Assembly (NCBI GenBank): GCA_910577835.1
Contig: CAJTOU010000010.1
Location: forward strand, 1-64,000
From: an uncultured Lachnospiraceae bacterium
GTDB lineage: Bacteria > Bacillota_A > Clostridia > Lachnospirales > Lachnospiraceae
Direction of reading: 5' to 3'
Length of the DNA stretch: 64,000 nt
The notes beneath the pieces were generated by a model that was not told where the DNA came from, did not search any database, and saw only the letters and a list, made by a program, of their open reading frames with translations. Both the position numbers and the translations under genes were made by a program. Below, in pieces: positions 52,839 to 62,248 of the stretch (position 1 is the stretch's first letter; each line of letters begins with the position of its first letter).

Positions 52839-54164
52839 CTAGATTTTATACAAATATTTCTGAATCTCCCAATCTGTAACCTCAGCTTCGTACTGCCGCC
52901 ATTCCTTCATCTTCAATTCCATATACTGCTCCGAAATATGTTTTCCCAACACACTCTGCACAAACTCATCCTTCTGAAATTCTCTGACTGCTTCATACAG
53001 ATTCCCTGGAAGCCTTTCTATTCCGAGACTCTCCACCTCTTTTTCTGTCATGTGATAATTATTTCTGTTTATCGGCGGCGGACATACAAGCTGATTTGAT
53101 ATTCCATCCAGCCCTGCTGCCAGACAAAGCGCCAGTGCAAGATACGGATTACAGGCAGGGTCCGGACTGCGAAGTTCGATTCTGGTTCCATTCCCCTTTG
53201 CAGCCGGAATACGGATAAGCGGAGTTCTGTTTATCCTTGACCATGAAACATAAACCGGCGCATCATAACCCGGAATCAGCCTCTTATAAGAATTTACCAC
53301 AGGATTTAAAATCAAAGACATTCCCCGTATATGCTTCATAATTCCTGCAATAAAATAATACGCCTCTCTGCTCAGCCCGTTTTCATCGTCTGAATCCTCA
53401 AAAATATTAATTCCATTTTTCGACAGTGACATATGTGTATGCATGCCGGAGCCGTTTAATCCTGCCTTTGGCTTTGGCATAAAAGTCGCATGAAGCCCAT
53501 GCTGTTTTGCAATAGATTTTACCGCCAGTTTAAATGTCATAATATTATCCGCTGTTTTTAACGCATCTCCATATTTAAAATCAATCTCATGCTGAGCCGG
53601 AGCGATTTCATGATGGGAGGATTCAATTTCAAATCCCATTTCCTCCAGATTCAAAATAATATCCCGCCTTGCGTTTTCTCCCAAATCCAGTGGGCTTAAA
53701 TCAAAATATCCCGCCTGTTCATGGGTCACTCTGGTTGGCAGGCCGTCATTATCGGTATGAAACAGAAAAAACTCACATTCCGGCCCTACATTAAATGTAT
53801 ATCCAAGGTCTTTGGCCTCCCGAATCACTTTTTTCAAAATATATCTGGAATCTCCTTCTGACGGTATTCCGTCAGGTTTCATTACATCACAGATAAGTCT
53901 TGCCACCTTGCCCTGCTGCGGTCTCCATGGAAATACCGCCATTGTATCAAGGTCCGGCTTCAAATACATATCCGATTCCTCCGGCCTTGCAAGCCCGTCA
54001 ACCGCCGCTCCGTCAAACAGGCAGCCATGCTCGATTGCATTTTGAAGCTGCCCCGCAGTGACAGCCATATTCTTCATTATTCCAAAAATATCCGTAAACT
54101 GAAGACGGATAAATTCAACGTCTTCATCTTCTACCAATTTCATAATAGTATTTTTTGTATACAT
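52839..54164 (-). CDS. glnA: Glutamine synthetase (type I)
   Basis: 441 residues, GSI size. Makes glutamine from glutamate, ammonia and ATP. Marks: DIFGIMKNMAVTAGQL, FDGAAVDGLARPEESDMYL, metal/ATP site VGPECEFFLF, HHEIAPAQHEIDFKYGDAL, KAGLNGSGMHTHMSL, GYDAPVYVSWSRINRTPLIRIP and EKEVESLGIERLP. Followed by the ANTAR gene on the same transcript; a structured leader precedes it. Confidence 0.97.
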   Translation of the reverse strand: MYTKNTIMKLVEDEDVEFIRLQFTDIFGIMKNMAVTAGQLQNAIEHGCLFDGAAVDGLARPEESDMYLKPDLDTMAVFPWRPQQGKVARLICDVMKPDGIPSEGDSRYILKKVIREAKDLGYTFNVGPECEFFLFHTDNDGLPTRVTHEQAGYFDLSPLDLGENARRDIILNLEEMGFEIESSHHEIAPAQHEIDFKYGDALKTADNIMTFKLAVKSIAKQHGLHATFMPKPKAGLNGSGMHTHMSLSKNGINIFEDSDDENGLSREAYYFIAGIMKHIRGMSLILNPVVNSYKRLIPGYDAPVYVSWSRINRTPLIRIPAAKGNGTRIELRSPDPACNPYLALALCLAAGLDGISNQLVCPPPINRNNYHMTEKEVESLGIERLPGNLYEAVREFQKDEFVQSVLGKHISEQYMELKMKEWRQYEAEVTDWEIQKYLYKI

Positions 54165-54286
54165 TTATAACCTCTTTTCTACCATATTACAGATTTTTAT
54201 TTTACAGGAAATCGCTTCTCTTTTCCTATGACGCAGTCCTTACAGTCAGGCGTCGGTTACATAAAATAATTATTTATAAACAAAAA
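54165..54286 (-). promoter_or_regulatory. Leader of glnA with two hairpins, possible ANTAR target
   Basis: On the minus strand, stem GACGC / GCGTC (loop of 15) is followed by stem AGGAAA / TTTCCT (loop of 10), ending about 40 bases before the glnA start. Twin hairpins before a gene coupled to an ANTAR protein are the usual target type, but the loops here do not clearly show the hexaloop consensus. Confidence 0.45.
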
Positions 54287-54317
54287 GGGCATAATAATCC
54301 TTCTGATTACTATGCCC
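54287..54317 (-). terminator. Terminator of the deacetylase gene
   Basis: GGGCATAGTAATC / GATTATTATGCCC-type stem (one mismatch) followed by TTTTT on the minus strand. Confidence 0.88.
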
Positions 54318-54378
54318 CATTGCATATCCTGTACATTTATGTATTCTAACATAATTTAAAAATTTACGCAAGAAAAAA

Positions 54379-55215
54379 TTATTTTTTCACCTGCTTTCCC
54401 GCATGGTCAATTTCATACTCTTCTCTGATAATCAGCTCCGACACTGCTACAAACTGATATCCCTTATTCTTCAGTCCATCGATAATTCCCTGCAATGCCT
54501 TTGCTGTATAATCTGTACCATTATGCATAAGAACAATTGCACCACTTTCCAGTGCCTTATGCTCCACCACCCGTTCTGTCATTTCCTTCACCCCGTAGTT
54601 TTTCCAATCCAGACTGTCAATGCTCCACTGAATCGGATAATATCCACTCTCTTCCGCTGCCGCAATCACAGTATCATTGTATTCTCCATAAGGTGGTCGG
54701 AATAAATCCATTTCCACTCCTGTCAGTTCGAATACTTTTTTATGTACTCCGTAAATCTCCTGCATACACTCTTCCTTTGACAGGCTGTTCATATGTTTAT
54801 GTCCATCTCCATGACTTGCCAAATCATGTCCTGCTTTCGCAATTTTCTTTACGGCATCCGGATAATTTTCCACCCATTCCCCCGTCATAAAAAACGATGC
54901 CTTAATCTCATTCTTTTTTAAAGTATCCAATATGCTGTCAAGGTCGTCAATATTCCATGCACAGTTAAAAGTCAAAGCCACCAGTTTATTATCTGTACTT
55001 ACAGAATAAATCGGCAGCTTTTTTGTCTCCATCTGACTATACATTCCCTTTTGACTATATGCTCCCTTTTGACTATATGCTCCCTTTAAGCTATTGCCTG
55101 AGTTCGCCGCCTGCCCTGCCATTAAGGCCGTGCCAAGAGACAGAGCCAGCAGCGCTCCCCAGAAGATTTTAAAGATTATCTTTTGAGAAATTATTTTCCG
55201 AAAAAAATTCTCCAT
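54379..55215 (-). CDS. PdaB-like polysaccharide deacetylase
   Basis: 278 residues. One N-terminal transmembrane/signal segment (about 14-35), a short repeat SQKGAYSQKGMYSQ coded by three 18-bp copies, then a NodB domain (about 70-255): motif 1 ALTFNCAWNIDDLDS, motif 2 LASHGDGHKHM with two His for the metal, motif 3 RPPYGEYND. Enzymes of this build trim N-acetyl groups from peptidoglycan or related glycans, often at sporulation. Located outside the membrane. It lies just after the L,D-transpeptidase on the same strand. Confidence 0.9.
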   Translation of the reverse strand: MENFFRKIISQKIIFKIFWGALLALSLGTALMAGQAANSGNSLKGAYSQKGAYSQKGMYSQMETKKLPIYSVSTDNKLVALTFNCAWNIDDLDSILDTLKKNEIKASFFMTGEWVENYPDAVKKIAKAGHDLASHGDGHKHMNSLSKEECMQEIYGVHKKVFELTGVEMDLFRPPYGEYNDTVIAAAEESGYYPIQWSIDSLDWKNYGVKEMTERVVEHKALESGAIVLMHNGTDYTAKALQGIIDGLKNKGYQFVAVSELIIREEYEIDHAGKQVKK

Positions 55216-55311
55216 AAAATCCCTTCACCAAATTTTTAATATTGCTTTACTTTCATATACCATTTTGTATTCCATACTGGCATTACTGTTTATTATAATA
55301 TTACTTTGTAA

Positions 55312-57075
55312 CTATTCTGTCCTTGTAGCTATTTTTGTCTTTGTAGCTGTTTCTGCTTCTTTTACAGAAATTGTAACATGCACACCGCTGCTGGTAACTC
55401 CATAACTGTCAGTAACAGACAAAACCAGCTCATAATTTCCCGGTGTGTTGATATCCACAGTTCCTGAATACTTCAATGCAGAAGCTACATTATTTATTGT
55501 ATTTCCTCTCGAATCCACAGCCGTAATTCCCATTTTGCTGAATATATCTGTCACTTTTCCATACTCTCCGGCTGTTACCTCTATCGTTTTATTATTTACC
55601 ATAAGCGTAACCGGATTTGCATATACCGTAACTACAATCTCTACATTTGGACTTTTTATTCCATCACTGTCTGTATAGCAAAGCTGCAAAGTATAGGTTC
55701 CTTCTTTGTTCAGATTATAGGTTCCTGAACTAACTGCGGCAGAAGAAGATGCGTCACTTATAACATTTCCATCAGAATATACTGCTGAACACCCCATTGC
55801 TTTTATCACATCATTTATTTTGGCATATTGTCCCGCCAAAACTCGAATGGAAGTATTATTCATCTTTAAAGTAACTGTTCTTTTCTTTGTTGTCGGCTGC
55901 GGCGTTGGTGCAGGTGTCGAAGGCTGTGGTGTCGGCGCAGGTGTCGGCACAGGTGTCGAAGGCTGCGGCATGGTGGTACTTTCCTCCGGCGTAGTCGTTT
56001 CTGCCGGTGTGGTCGTCGGTCTTGGTTTTACAGTGGTTGGCTTTGGTGTTGTCACCTCTGTTTCCTGTACATTAACTGTTACCGTTTTTGTATCTGTTCT
56101 TCCTATTGCATCCTTTATGGTAAGCACCAGCGTATAGCTTCCAAGTTTATTAAAATCTACCTTGCCGCTTGCCTTTATCTTTTCCGTCGCATTGTTTCCA
56201 CAGGTATCCTTTGCCGTCGCTCCGATTCTTTCCACAATCGTATCCAGTGAATACTTATTTACCGCAATATTGACAGAAGAATCTACTGTGATTTCCGGCT
56301 TGCACTGATGCCATGGATTTTGTGGGTCCGGGTCCGTCGGGTCCCATCCGCGATTCGGACTGTTCTCCGGTATTTTTATCATTTCCGGCTTGCCGAGAGG
56401 CCCCGGTGAAGTTTCATCATCATACACAACTACCGGCGTTCCCACTGGACAATTTTCAATCAGCCAGATGGCATCTCTGACACATACCCGCACACATCCA
56501 AGAGAAGCTGCTTCTCCAAGCTTATTGAACTGTTTATATTCCAAATCACTTTTATCTCTTGAAAAATAAGGAACAGAATGAAACAGAATGGAGCCGTAAA
56601 ACCGGTAAGCAAACTGTCCATAGGAGCCATCCACCATTAAAAGCCATTCATAGCTGATAAGAGTAGTAAAATCACCTAAGGGAGTATCACCCAGTTTTTT
56701 TCCTACTGAACATACAATCGCTTTATATGGAACAGTGTATTCTCCCTTTTTATCCTTTTTATAAATCGTAATACAATTTTGTATACGATTCACCTTTATC
56801 ATATAAGGCAGTGCATCTTTGGTTTCAATTTCTCCGCTGGAAACCTCCTCATCTATATTGCCTATTTCTCTGTCCGCAGTAGCATCTTCTATACCAATAG
56901 TTTCCTCATCTGCCAGTGTTGTTATCTCCAAATCATTGTCAGCCTCATTCCCCTTGCCCTCTTTCTGCGACATCACTGCCACAAGCGCGAAAATTACAGC
57001 GATACTAACTATAATTACAGCCAACATAACTACTCTTTTCTTATTATCTAATAAGAAATCCTTTACTTTCTTCAT
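55312..57075 (-). CDS. L,D-transpeptidase (YkuD) with Ig-like domains
   Basis: 587 residues. Transmembrane anchor about 15-34, acidic linker, YkuD domain about 90-215 with H166 (FHSVPY) and catalytic C194 in SLGCVRVCVRDAIWL, which fits the HX...S-x-G-C motif. It then has three Ig/DUF5011-like domains: one before and two after a Pro/Thr linker rich in TPAPTPQPST (about 335-390), with ITVDSSVNIAVNKYSLDTIVERIGA, and NTSIRVLAGQYAKINDVIKAMGC. Forms 3-3 cross-links or attaches proteins to the wall. RBS AAGAAGGG. Confidence 0.92.
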   Translation of the reverse strand: MKKVKDFLLDNKKRVVMLAVIIVSIAVIFALVAVMSQKEGKGNEADNDLEITTLADEETIGIEDATADREIGNIDEEVSSGEIETKDALPYMIKVNRIQNCITIYKKDKKGEYTVPYKAIVCSVGKKLGDTPLGDFTTLISYEWLLMVDGSYGQFAYRFYGSILFHSVPYFSRDKSDLEYKQFNKLGEAASLGCVRVCVRDAIWLIENCPVGTPVVVYDDETSPGPLGKPEMIKIPENSPNRGWDPTDPDPQNPWHQCKPEITVDSSVNIAVNKYSLDTIVERIGATAKDTCGNNATEKIKASGKVDFNKLGSYTLVLTIKDAIGRTDTKTVTVNVQETEVTTPKPTTVKPRPTTTPAETTTPEESTTMPQPSTPVPTPAPTPQPSTPAPTPQPTTKKRTVTLKMNNTSIRVLAGQYAKINDVIKAMGCSAVYSDGNVISDASSSAAVSSGTYNLNKEGTYTLQLCYTDSDGIKSPNVEIVVTVYANPVTLMVNNKTIEVTAGEYGKVTDIFSKMGITAVDSRGNTINNVASALKYSGTVDINTPGNYELVLSVTDSYGVTSSGVHVTISVKEAETATKTKIATRTE

Positions 57076-57113
57076 TTTATTCTATGCCCTTCTTTTGAAA
57101 TTAATTATCTTTT

Positions 57114-57710
57114 TTATCCAATACCTGCCGCTTTTTTTGCAAGCATATCTGCTTTGTCATTATATTTATCTCCTGAATGTCCCTTCACTTTGGTAAATTT
57201 TATTTTTATGTACTGACTGTATTTGTCATAAACCTCCTTATAGCGTTTTGTTCCTTCTTTATTCGTTTTCCATTCCCCAAGACACCATTTTGCAATGCCT
57301 TCATAATCATACACAATTTCAAGGGATTCATATTTATGTTCTGCGGCATATTTCATGGCAAGCTCGGATGCGAGTATCTCTCCGGCCACATTCCTCATAA
57401 CTGCCATATCAGTGTCATTTCCCTTCTGCTGCAGATACAGCTCTCTTTCCCCATCTAAAATTACTACGCCACTGCCATACTCTTCTGTTGCAATATTATA
57501 ACTCCCGTCTACATATGCGGTAAGCACACAGGAGATTATTTTTTCCTGCCCATTCTGTCCCCACCCCAGATACTGTGCTGCTTCCCCGGCTGTCAAAAAG
57601 CTTTTATAGACAGCTCCTGAAAATCCTTCTATCTGTTTTTTACATTCCTCCCATGAATTAAATATTCCTGTTGTTCTTCCTTTTTTTACTGCATAAAACT
57701 TATTTGCCAT
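57114..57710 (-). CDS. rnhA: Ribonuclease HI with N-terminal hybrid-binding domain
   Basis: 198 residues from the ATG at 57710 (GGGAG 12 bases upstream; a TTG three codons earlier is possible). N-terminal caulimovirus-viroplasmin-like hybrid-binding domain (NKFYAVKKGRTTGIFNSWEECKKQIEGFSGAVYKSF), then the RNase H fold with four acidic metal ligands: AYVDGSYN, AGEILASELAM, IVYDYEGIAKW and DKADMLAKKA. Degrades RNA in RNA-DNA hybrids. It ends 38 bases from the start of the L,D-transpeptidase gene, so both are likely co-transcribed. Confidence 0.93.
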   Translation of the reverse strand: MANKFYAVKKGRTTGIFNSWEECKKQIEGFSGAVYKSFLTAGEAAQYLGWGQNGQEKIISCVLTAYVDGSYNIATEEYGSGVVILDGERELYLQQKGNDTDMAVMRNVAGEILASELAMKYAAEHKYESLEIVYDYEGIAKWCLGEWKTNKEGTKRYKEVYDKYSQYIKIKFTKVKGHSGDKYNDKADMLAKKAAGIG

Positions 57711-57883
57711 ATTTACCAATATCTCCCTTCAGACTTTTTATTTCACAGGAAATGTACCTCTAACATTTTATCACAAAACAGGGTTATTGCAATGGATATC
57801 AAAAAAATTTTTAAAAAAATAGAATAATTTTTTTATTCTGTCAATACGATATACCAATACTTACCAAATTTCAGGATATTTTT

Positions 57884-59590
57884 ATGGATGATAACTGCCG
57901 TGAACTGATTCTTTCAGAAGAAACCACAGAATTTAACGTCTTATCTTTTTTTATGACTCCCGAATTAATGGAATATTTACATGGTGTCTGCTACCAGCAA
58001 AATAATGGTCGCTACTTTACCATATATTCCCCCGTAAAGGAATTAAGCGAAGCCTTTATAAATCGAATTTCCTATGGAATGCTGCCAAAGCTGTACGGAG
58101 AAATGTCCACCACCGCATTGGATATTTCAGGAGTGACGCAGCTTGCCAACCAGCCAGTCCTGAACCTGAAAGGACAGGGGGTTCTAATCGGTGTAGTTGA
58201 CAGCGGAATTGATTATACCCATCCCGCTTTTATAGATGAATATGGAAAAACCAGAATTTTAAGAATCTGGGACCAGACAACAAATACAGGCACCCCTCCT
58301 GAGGGCATCAATTACGGAACTGAATATACAGAAGATGATATTAATGAAGCCCTGAAAGCAGAAAATCCTCTGGATATTGTCAATACAACAGACAGCACAG
58401 GACATGGTACCTTTCTCACAGGAGTAACAGCAGGTTCTGCAGACCCTGCAAATGATTTTACAGGAGCAGTACCCGAAGCAAAAATAATAGTTGTAAAATT
58501 AAAGCCGGCCAAAAAATTTTTGAGAAATTTCTATTTTATCAATGACAATGTACCTGCCTATCAGGAAAATGATATTATGCTTGGGCTGAATTATATACGC
58601 CGCTGTTCCGTGGAATTTGGCCTTCCCATATCGATTCCCTTTGGTCTTGGAACAAATCTGGGCGGTCATGACGGCTTTTCGTCTCTTTCTTATACAATGA
58701 ACTCTATTTCCTCTCTGCCGGGCTTTTGTATTTGTGTACCGACTGGAAATGAAGGAAATACCCGACAACACTATCATGGCATAATTTCTAACGTTTCACA
58801 GCCAGACTTAGTGGAATTGTCTGTATCTGACAATGTTTCTGGCATTATTCTGGAAATCTGGGGACAAAATCCGGCAGTTTTATCTGTAAGTATTGAATCT
58901 CCTACTGGAGAAGCTCTTCCAAGAATTCCGGCAAGACTTCAAACCACTCAGACATACAACTTTATTTTTGACAAAACTACTGTTGTTGTCGATTATGAAC
59001 TGGTAGACTCTTCCACAGCAGATGAGGTTATTATTCTAAAGCTGAAAACGCCTACTCAGGGCATATGGAAAATAAATGTTTACTCAAATATTGACAACTC
59101 TGTTTTCGATGTCTATCTTCCGGGGGTAAACTTTATTGGAAATAATGCATATTTTTTAAAACCCGACCCAAATATTACACTTACAGGTCCCTCCTCTGCA
59201 AGTAATGTGATAACCATATCCGGATATGATGCAGTAACCGGCGCTTTTTATCAGGATTCAGGAAGGGGTTTTACCAGAATCGGCGCCTACAAGCCTGATA
59301 TCTGCGCACCATGCACCTCTATTACAGGTCCCAATCTAAGAGGCGGATATGAACAGCGCAGCGGAACCAGTCTGGCAGCCGCTATTACAGCCGGTGCCTG
59401 CGCACAGTTTCTTACATGGGCAGTTACAAACAGAAATTCCCCTCTTATCACTTCTATCAATATCAAATCCTCTCTGATTCGGGGAGCCATCAGAAAACTC
59501 GGTGAAACCTATCCTTCAAGACAATGGGGTTATGGAACATTGGATGTATACAATTCCTTTGATGTACTGCGAAAAGGCGGAGAAATTTAA
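57884..59590 (+). CDS. S8 (subtilisin-like) serine protease, CspB-like
   Basis: 568 residues, no signal peptide. Catalytic triad visible: D106 in IGVVDSGIDYTHP, H174 in STGHGTFLTG and S496 in RSGTSLAAA, plus the oxyanion Asn region VPTGNEGNTRQHY. The long insertion between His and Ser (about 200-440) containing a jelly-roll is typical of the CspB/clostridial germination-type proteases, which are active in the spore or cytoplasm. It stands alone on the plus strand and diverges from rnhA. Its role here is not proven. Confidence 0.9.
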   Translation: MDDNCRELILSEETTEFNVLSFFMTPELMEYLHGVCYQQNNGRYFTIYSPVKELSEAFINRISYGMLPKLYGEMSTTALDISGVTQLANQPVLNLKGQGVLIGVVDSGIDYTHPAFIDEYGKTRILRIWDQTTNTGTPPEGINYGTEYTEDDINEALKAENPLDIVNTTDSTGHGTFLTGVTAGSADPANDFTGAVPEAKIIVVKLKPAKKFLRNFYFINDNVPAYQENDIMLGLNYIRRCSVEFGLPISIPFGLGTNLGGHDGFSSLSYTMNSISSLPGFCICVPTGNEGNTRQHYHGIISNVSQPDLVELSVSDNVSGIILEIWGQNPAVLSVSIESPTGEALPRIPARLQTTQTYNFIFDKTTVVVDYELVDSSTADEVIILKLKTPTQGIWKINVYSNIDNSVFDVYLPGVNFIGNNAYFLKPDPNITLTGPSSASNVITISGYDAVTGAFYQDSGRGFTRIGAYKPDICAPCTSITGPNLRGGYEQRSGTSLAAAITAGACAQFLTWAVTNRNSPLITSINIKSSLIRGAIRKLGETYPSRQWGYGTLDVYNSFDVLRKGGEI

Positions 59591-59708
59591 TCTTCAGATT
59601 TATAACTTGCACCCCCTCTCTGTTTATGATATGATATGCAAAGACCGCTTTTTTAAAGCCTGTGTTAAAGGCTCTTCGGCTGTCAAAATCACAACAGGAG
59701 GATATTTT

Positions 59709-61199
59709 ATGAAGAAACTGAAACTACTGCTTCCCATTTTTTTATGTATGATATTACTTGCATCATGCAGCCAGAAAAAAGAGATTACATCTGTAAACGA
59801 CTTACCCGGCAGCAAAATGGGAGTACAGATTGGAACGACCGGCGCCACCTACGCTGGTGATTATGAGGGCGACGATGCTGGAAGTGTCGTGGAAAAGTAT
59901 AACAAGGGTGTAGATGCCATACAGGCATTAAGACAAAACAAGATTGACTGCGTGATTATTGATGAAGAACCTGCAAAGGTATTTGCGGAAAAAAATAAAG
60001 ATTTAATCATTCTTTCAGAGGAATTTGTCATAGAAGATTATGCGATTTGTATTGCAAAAGAAAATTCTGAATTAAAAGAAAAAGTAAATGCTGCCCTAGC
60101 CGAAATAAAGGCAGATAAAACATTGGAGGCACTGGAAAAAAATTATACGGGAACAGATGAGGAAAAAGGAAAAACTCCTTATCAAATTCAGGATATTGAA
60201 CGGCCAAATGGTACTCTTGTCATGGCTACCAATGCACAGTTTCCACCATATGAATACTATGAAAACGGAGAAATCACCGGTCTGGATGTTGATATTATGA
60301 AAGCTATCTGTGACAGACTGGGTATGACACTGAAAATTGAAGATATGGAATTTGAGGCAATTATCAGTGCTGTTCAGTTTGGCAAGGCAGATGTAGGCGT
60401 TGCCGGTATGACAGTAAATGAAGACCGGCTGAAATCAATTAATTTTACAGATTCCTACACTACTTCCAAACAGGTAATCATTGTAAAAGACCCAAATGCC
60501 AAAACAGAAAAGCTCTCGTTTGCTGAAAAGTTTAAAGAAAACTTTATTGTTGACCAGAGATGGCAGTATTTGACAAAAGGTCTGTTAAATACATTGATTA
60601 TTACTGTATTTGCAACCATAATTGGTATTATACTCGGATTTTTAATGGCTATTATCCGAACCAGCCATGACAAAAATGGCAGCTTTAAGATATTAAACTT
60701 TATTTGTAGATTATATCTTACTATTATGAGAGCCACTCCTGTTATGGTACAGATTTTGATTATTTACTATGTAATCTTTGCCGCCATAGATATCAACAAA
60801 ATCCTTGTAGCTATTATATCCTTTGGTCTGAACTCTGCCGCATATGTAGCCGAAGTAGTACGTTCTGGTATTATGGCAGTTGATGAAGGACAGTTTGAAG
60901 CGGGCCGAAGCCTTGGTATGACCTACCGCATGACCATGATACATATTATTATGCCACAGGCAATCAAAAACATTCTTCCAGCACTGGGCAATGAGTTTAT
61001 TGTACTGTTAAAGGAAACCTCTATCAGTGGTTATATCGGTCTTTCCGACCTTACAAGAGGTGGTGTGATTATTCAGAGTATTACTTATGAAGCACTTCTG
61101 CCTCTGCTTGCCGTAGCTCTGATTTATCTTGTAATTGTACTGCTGTTATCTTCAGGAGTAAACAAGCTTGAAAGGAGGATGAGAAACAATGAGCGATAA
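59709..61199 (+). CDS. Amino-acid ABC transporter: circularly permuted binding domain fused to permease
   Basis: 496 residues from the ATG at 59709 (AGGAGG upstream; longer frames have no RBS). Lipoprotein lipobox LLASCS (Cys 20). The family-3 binding protein appears as lobe 2 first (about 30-145: SVNDLPGSKMGVQIGTTGATYA ... DYAICIAKENSELKEKVNAAL), then lobe 1 (about 160-255: GTLVMATNAQFPPYEYYENG, ITGLDVDIMKAICDRLGM, ISAVQFGKADVGVAGMTVNEDRL), the reverse of the normal order. A HisM/GlnP-type permease with five TM helices follows (about 275-490), with the EAA loop EAGRSLGMTYRMTMIHIIMPQAIK. Likely glutamine or polar amino-acid uptake. It overlaps the ATPase gene by 11 bases. Confidence 0.93.
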   Translation: MKKLKLLLPIFLCMILLASCSQKKEITSVNDLPGSKMGVQIGTTGATYAGDYEGDDAGSVVEKYNKGVDAIQALRQNKIDCVIIDEEPAKVFAEKNKDLIILSEEFVIEDYAICIAKENSELKEKVNAALAEIKADKTLEALEKNYTGTDEEKGKTPYQIQDIERPNGTLVMATNAQFPPYEYYENGEITGLDVDIMKAICDRLGMTLKIEDMEFEAIISAVQFGKADVGVAGMTVNEDRLKSINFTDSYTTSKQVIIVKDPNAKTEKLSFAEKFKENFIVDQRWQYLTKGLLNTLIITVFATIIGIILGFLMAIIRTSHDKNGSFKILNFICRLYLTIMRATPVMVQILIIYYVIFAAIDINKILVAIISFGLNSAAYVAEVVRSGIMAVDEGQFEAGRSLGMTYRMTMIHIIMPQAIKNILPALGNEFIVLLKETSISGYIGLSDLTRGGVIIQSITYEALLPLLAVALIYLVIVLLLSSGVNKLERRMRNNER

Positions 61200-61929
61200 T
61201 GTTTTAATTAAAGTAAATAATTTAAAGAAGTCCTTTGGAGAACATGAGGTATTAAAAGGAATTAATACAACTATTTCCAAGGGAGAAGTAATTGCAATTA
61301 TCGGTCCTTCGGGCTGTGGAAAGTCTACCTTTCTGCGTTCCCTGAATCTTCTGGAAACTCCTACTTCCGGCGAGATTTTATTTGAAGGAACCAATATTAC
61401 TGATAAATCTGTGGATATTAATAAAATCCGCGAAAAAATAGGCATGGTATTTCAGCAATTTAATCTGTTTGCCAATATGACTGTAAAACAGAACATTATG
61501 CTGGCACCAGTAAAGCTTGGTTTAATGGAAAGTACAGAGGCAGAGAAAAAGGCAATGCAGCTTTTGGAACGAATCGGGCTTCCTGATAAGGCAAATTCTT
61601 ATCCCTCCATGCTGTCAGGCGGGCAGAAGCAGAGAATTGCTATTGCACGTTCTCTGGCAATGAATCCTGATGTTATGCTTTTTGATGAGCCTACTTCGGC
61701 GCTGGACCCTGAGATGGTCGGAGAGGTGTTAAATCTTATGAAGGAGCTGGCAAAGGAGGGAATGACAATGGTAGTGGTGACACATGAGATGGGATTTGCA
61801 AGAGAGGTTGCAAGTCGGGTGATGTTTATTAATGAAGGGGTGATTCAGGAGGAGAATTCTCCGAAGGAGTTTTTTGCAAATCCACAAAATGGAAGGCTTA
61901 GGGAGTTTCTTTCAAAGGTGTTGGTATAA
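61189..61929 (+). CDS. glnQ: Amino-acid ABC transporter ATP-binding protein (GlnQ-like)
   Basis: 246 residues, standard size. Walker A GPSGCGKST (about 37-45), Q-loop FQQFNLFANMTVKQN, signature LSGGQKQRIAIARSL, Walker B VMLFDEPTSALDPEM and H-loop VVVTHEM. ATPase partner of the upstream permease; start codon lies within the end of that gene (ATGAGCGATAA), showing translational coupling. A 163-bp hairpin element starts 26 bases after its stop codon. Confidence 0.96.
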   Translation: MSDNVLIKVNNLKKSFGEHEVLKGINTTISKGEVIAIIGPSGCGKSTFLRSLNLLETPTSGEILFEGTNITDKSVDINKIREKIGMVFQQFNLFANMTVKQNIMLAPVKLGLMESTEAEKKAMQLLERIGLPDKANSYPSMLSGGQKQRIAIARSLAMNPDVMLFDEPTSALDPEMVGEVLNLMKELAKEGMTMVVVTHEMGFAREVASRVMFINEGVIQEENSPKEFFANPQNGRLREFLSKVLV

Positions 61930-61954
61930 AAAAAGGGAATGGTTGTTGAGTGAC

Positions 61955-62117
61955 GGATAAGAGAAGGAAGAGGCTTTTATTCAGGACATCGCTCCCGCTC
62001 CTATTCAAACCCAACGGTACTAAACTCACAGCACTTTGCCCTCTGGTCAAAGCACTGTTCGTTAAGTGCCGGCGTTTTCATATGGTCCTGAATAAAAGCC
62101 TCTTCCTTCTCTTATCC
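61955..62117 (+). repeat. Large hairpin element 1 (behind glnQ)
   Basis: A perfect 33-bp inverted repeat (arms 61955-61987 and 62085-62117) closes a 97-base loop, then TGTTTTT. The 13 inner arm bases CTTTTATTCAGGAC-type and the loop (CCGCTCCTATTC, CGGTACTAAACTCA, TTCGTTAAG, TTTCATATGGTCC) recur in element 2 on the other strand. The 20 outer arm bases (GGATAAGAGAAGGAAGAGGC) do not. No ORF of interest lies inside. It may be a terminator-borne structured RNA or a small mobile palindrome. Confidence 0.9.
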
Positions 62118-62248
62118 TGTTTTTCATGTGCCTTTTCTTTTTATATAGATGATAAAAAGAAATTTTTAAGAATATACTATTATATAGTATGGATAACTTT
62201 TTATTCTTTTATATCTTGATAATAAAAATTAACAACTTATGAAACACA

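Noticed and set aside
61950..62219. 89-residue open frame behind glnQ
   Set aside because: It reads through both arms of hairpin element 1; composition follows the palindrome and no RBS is present.
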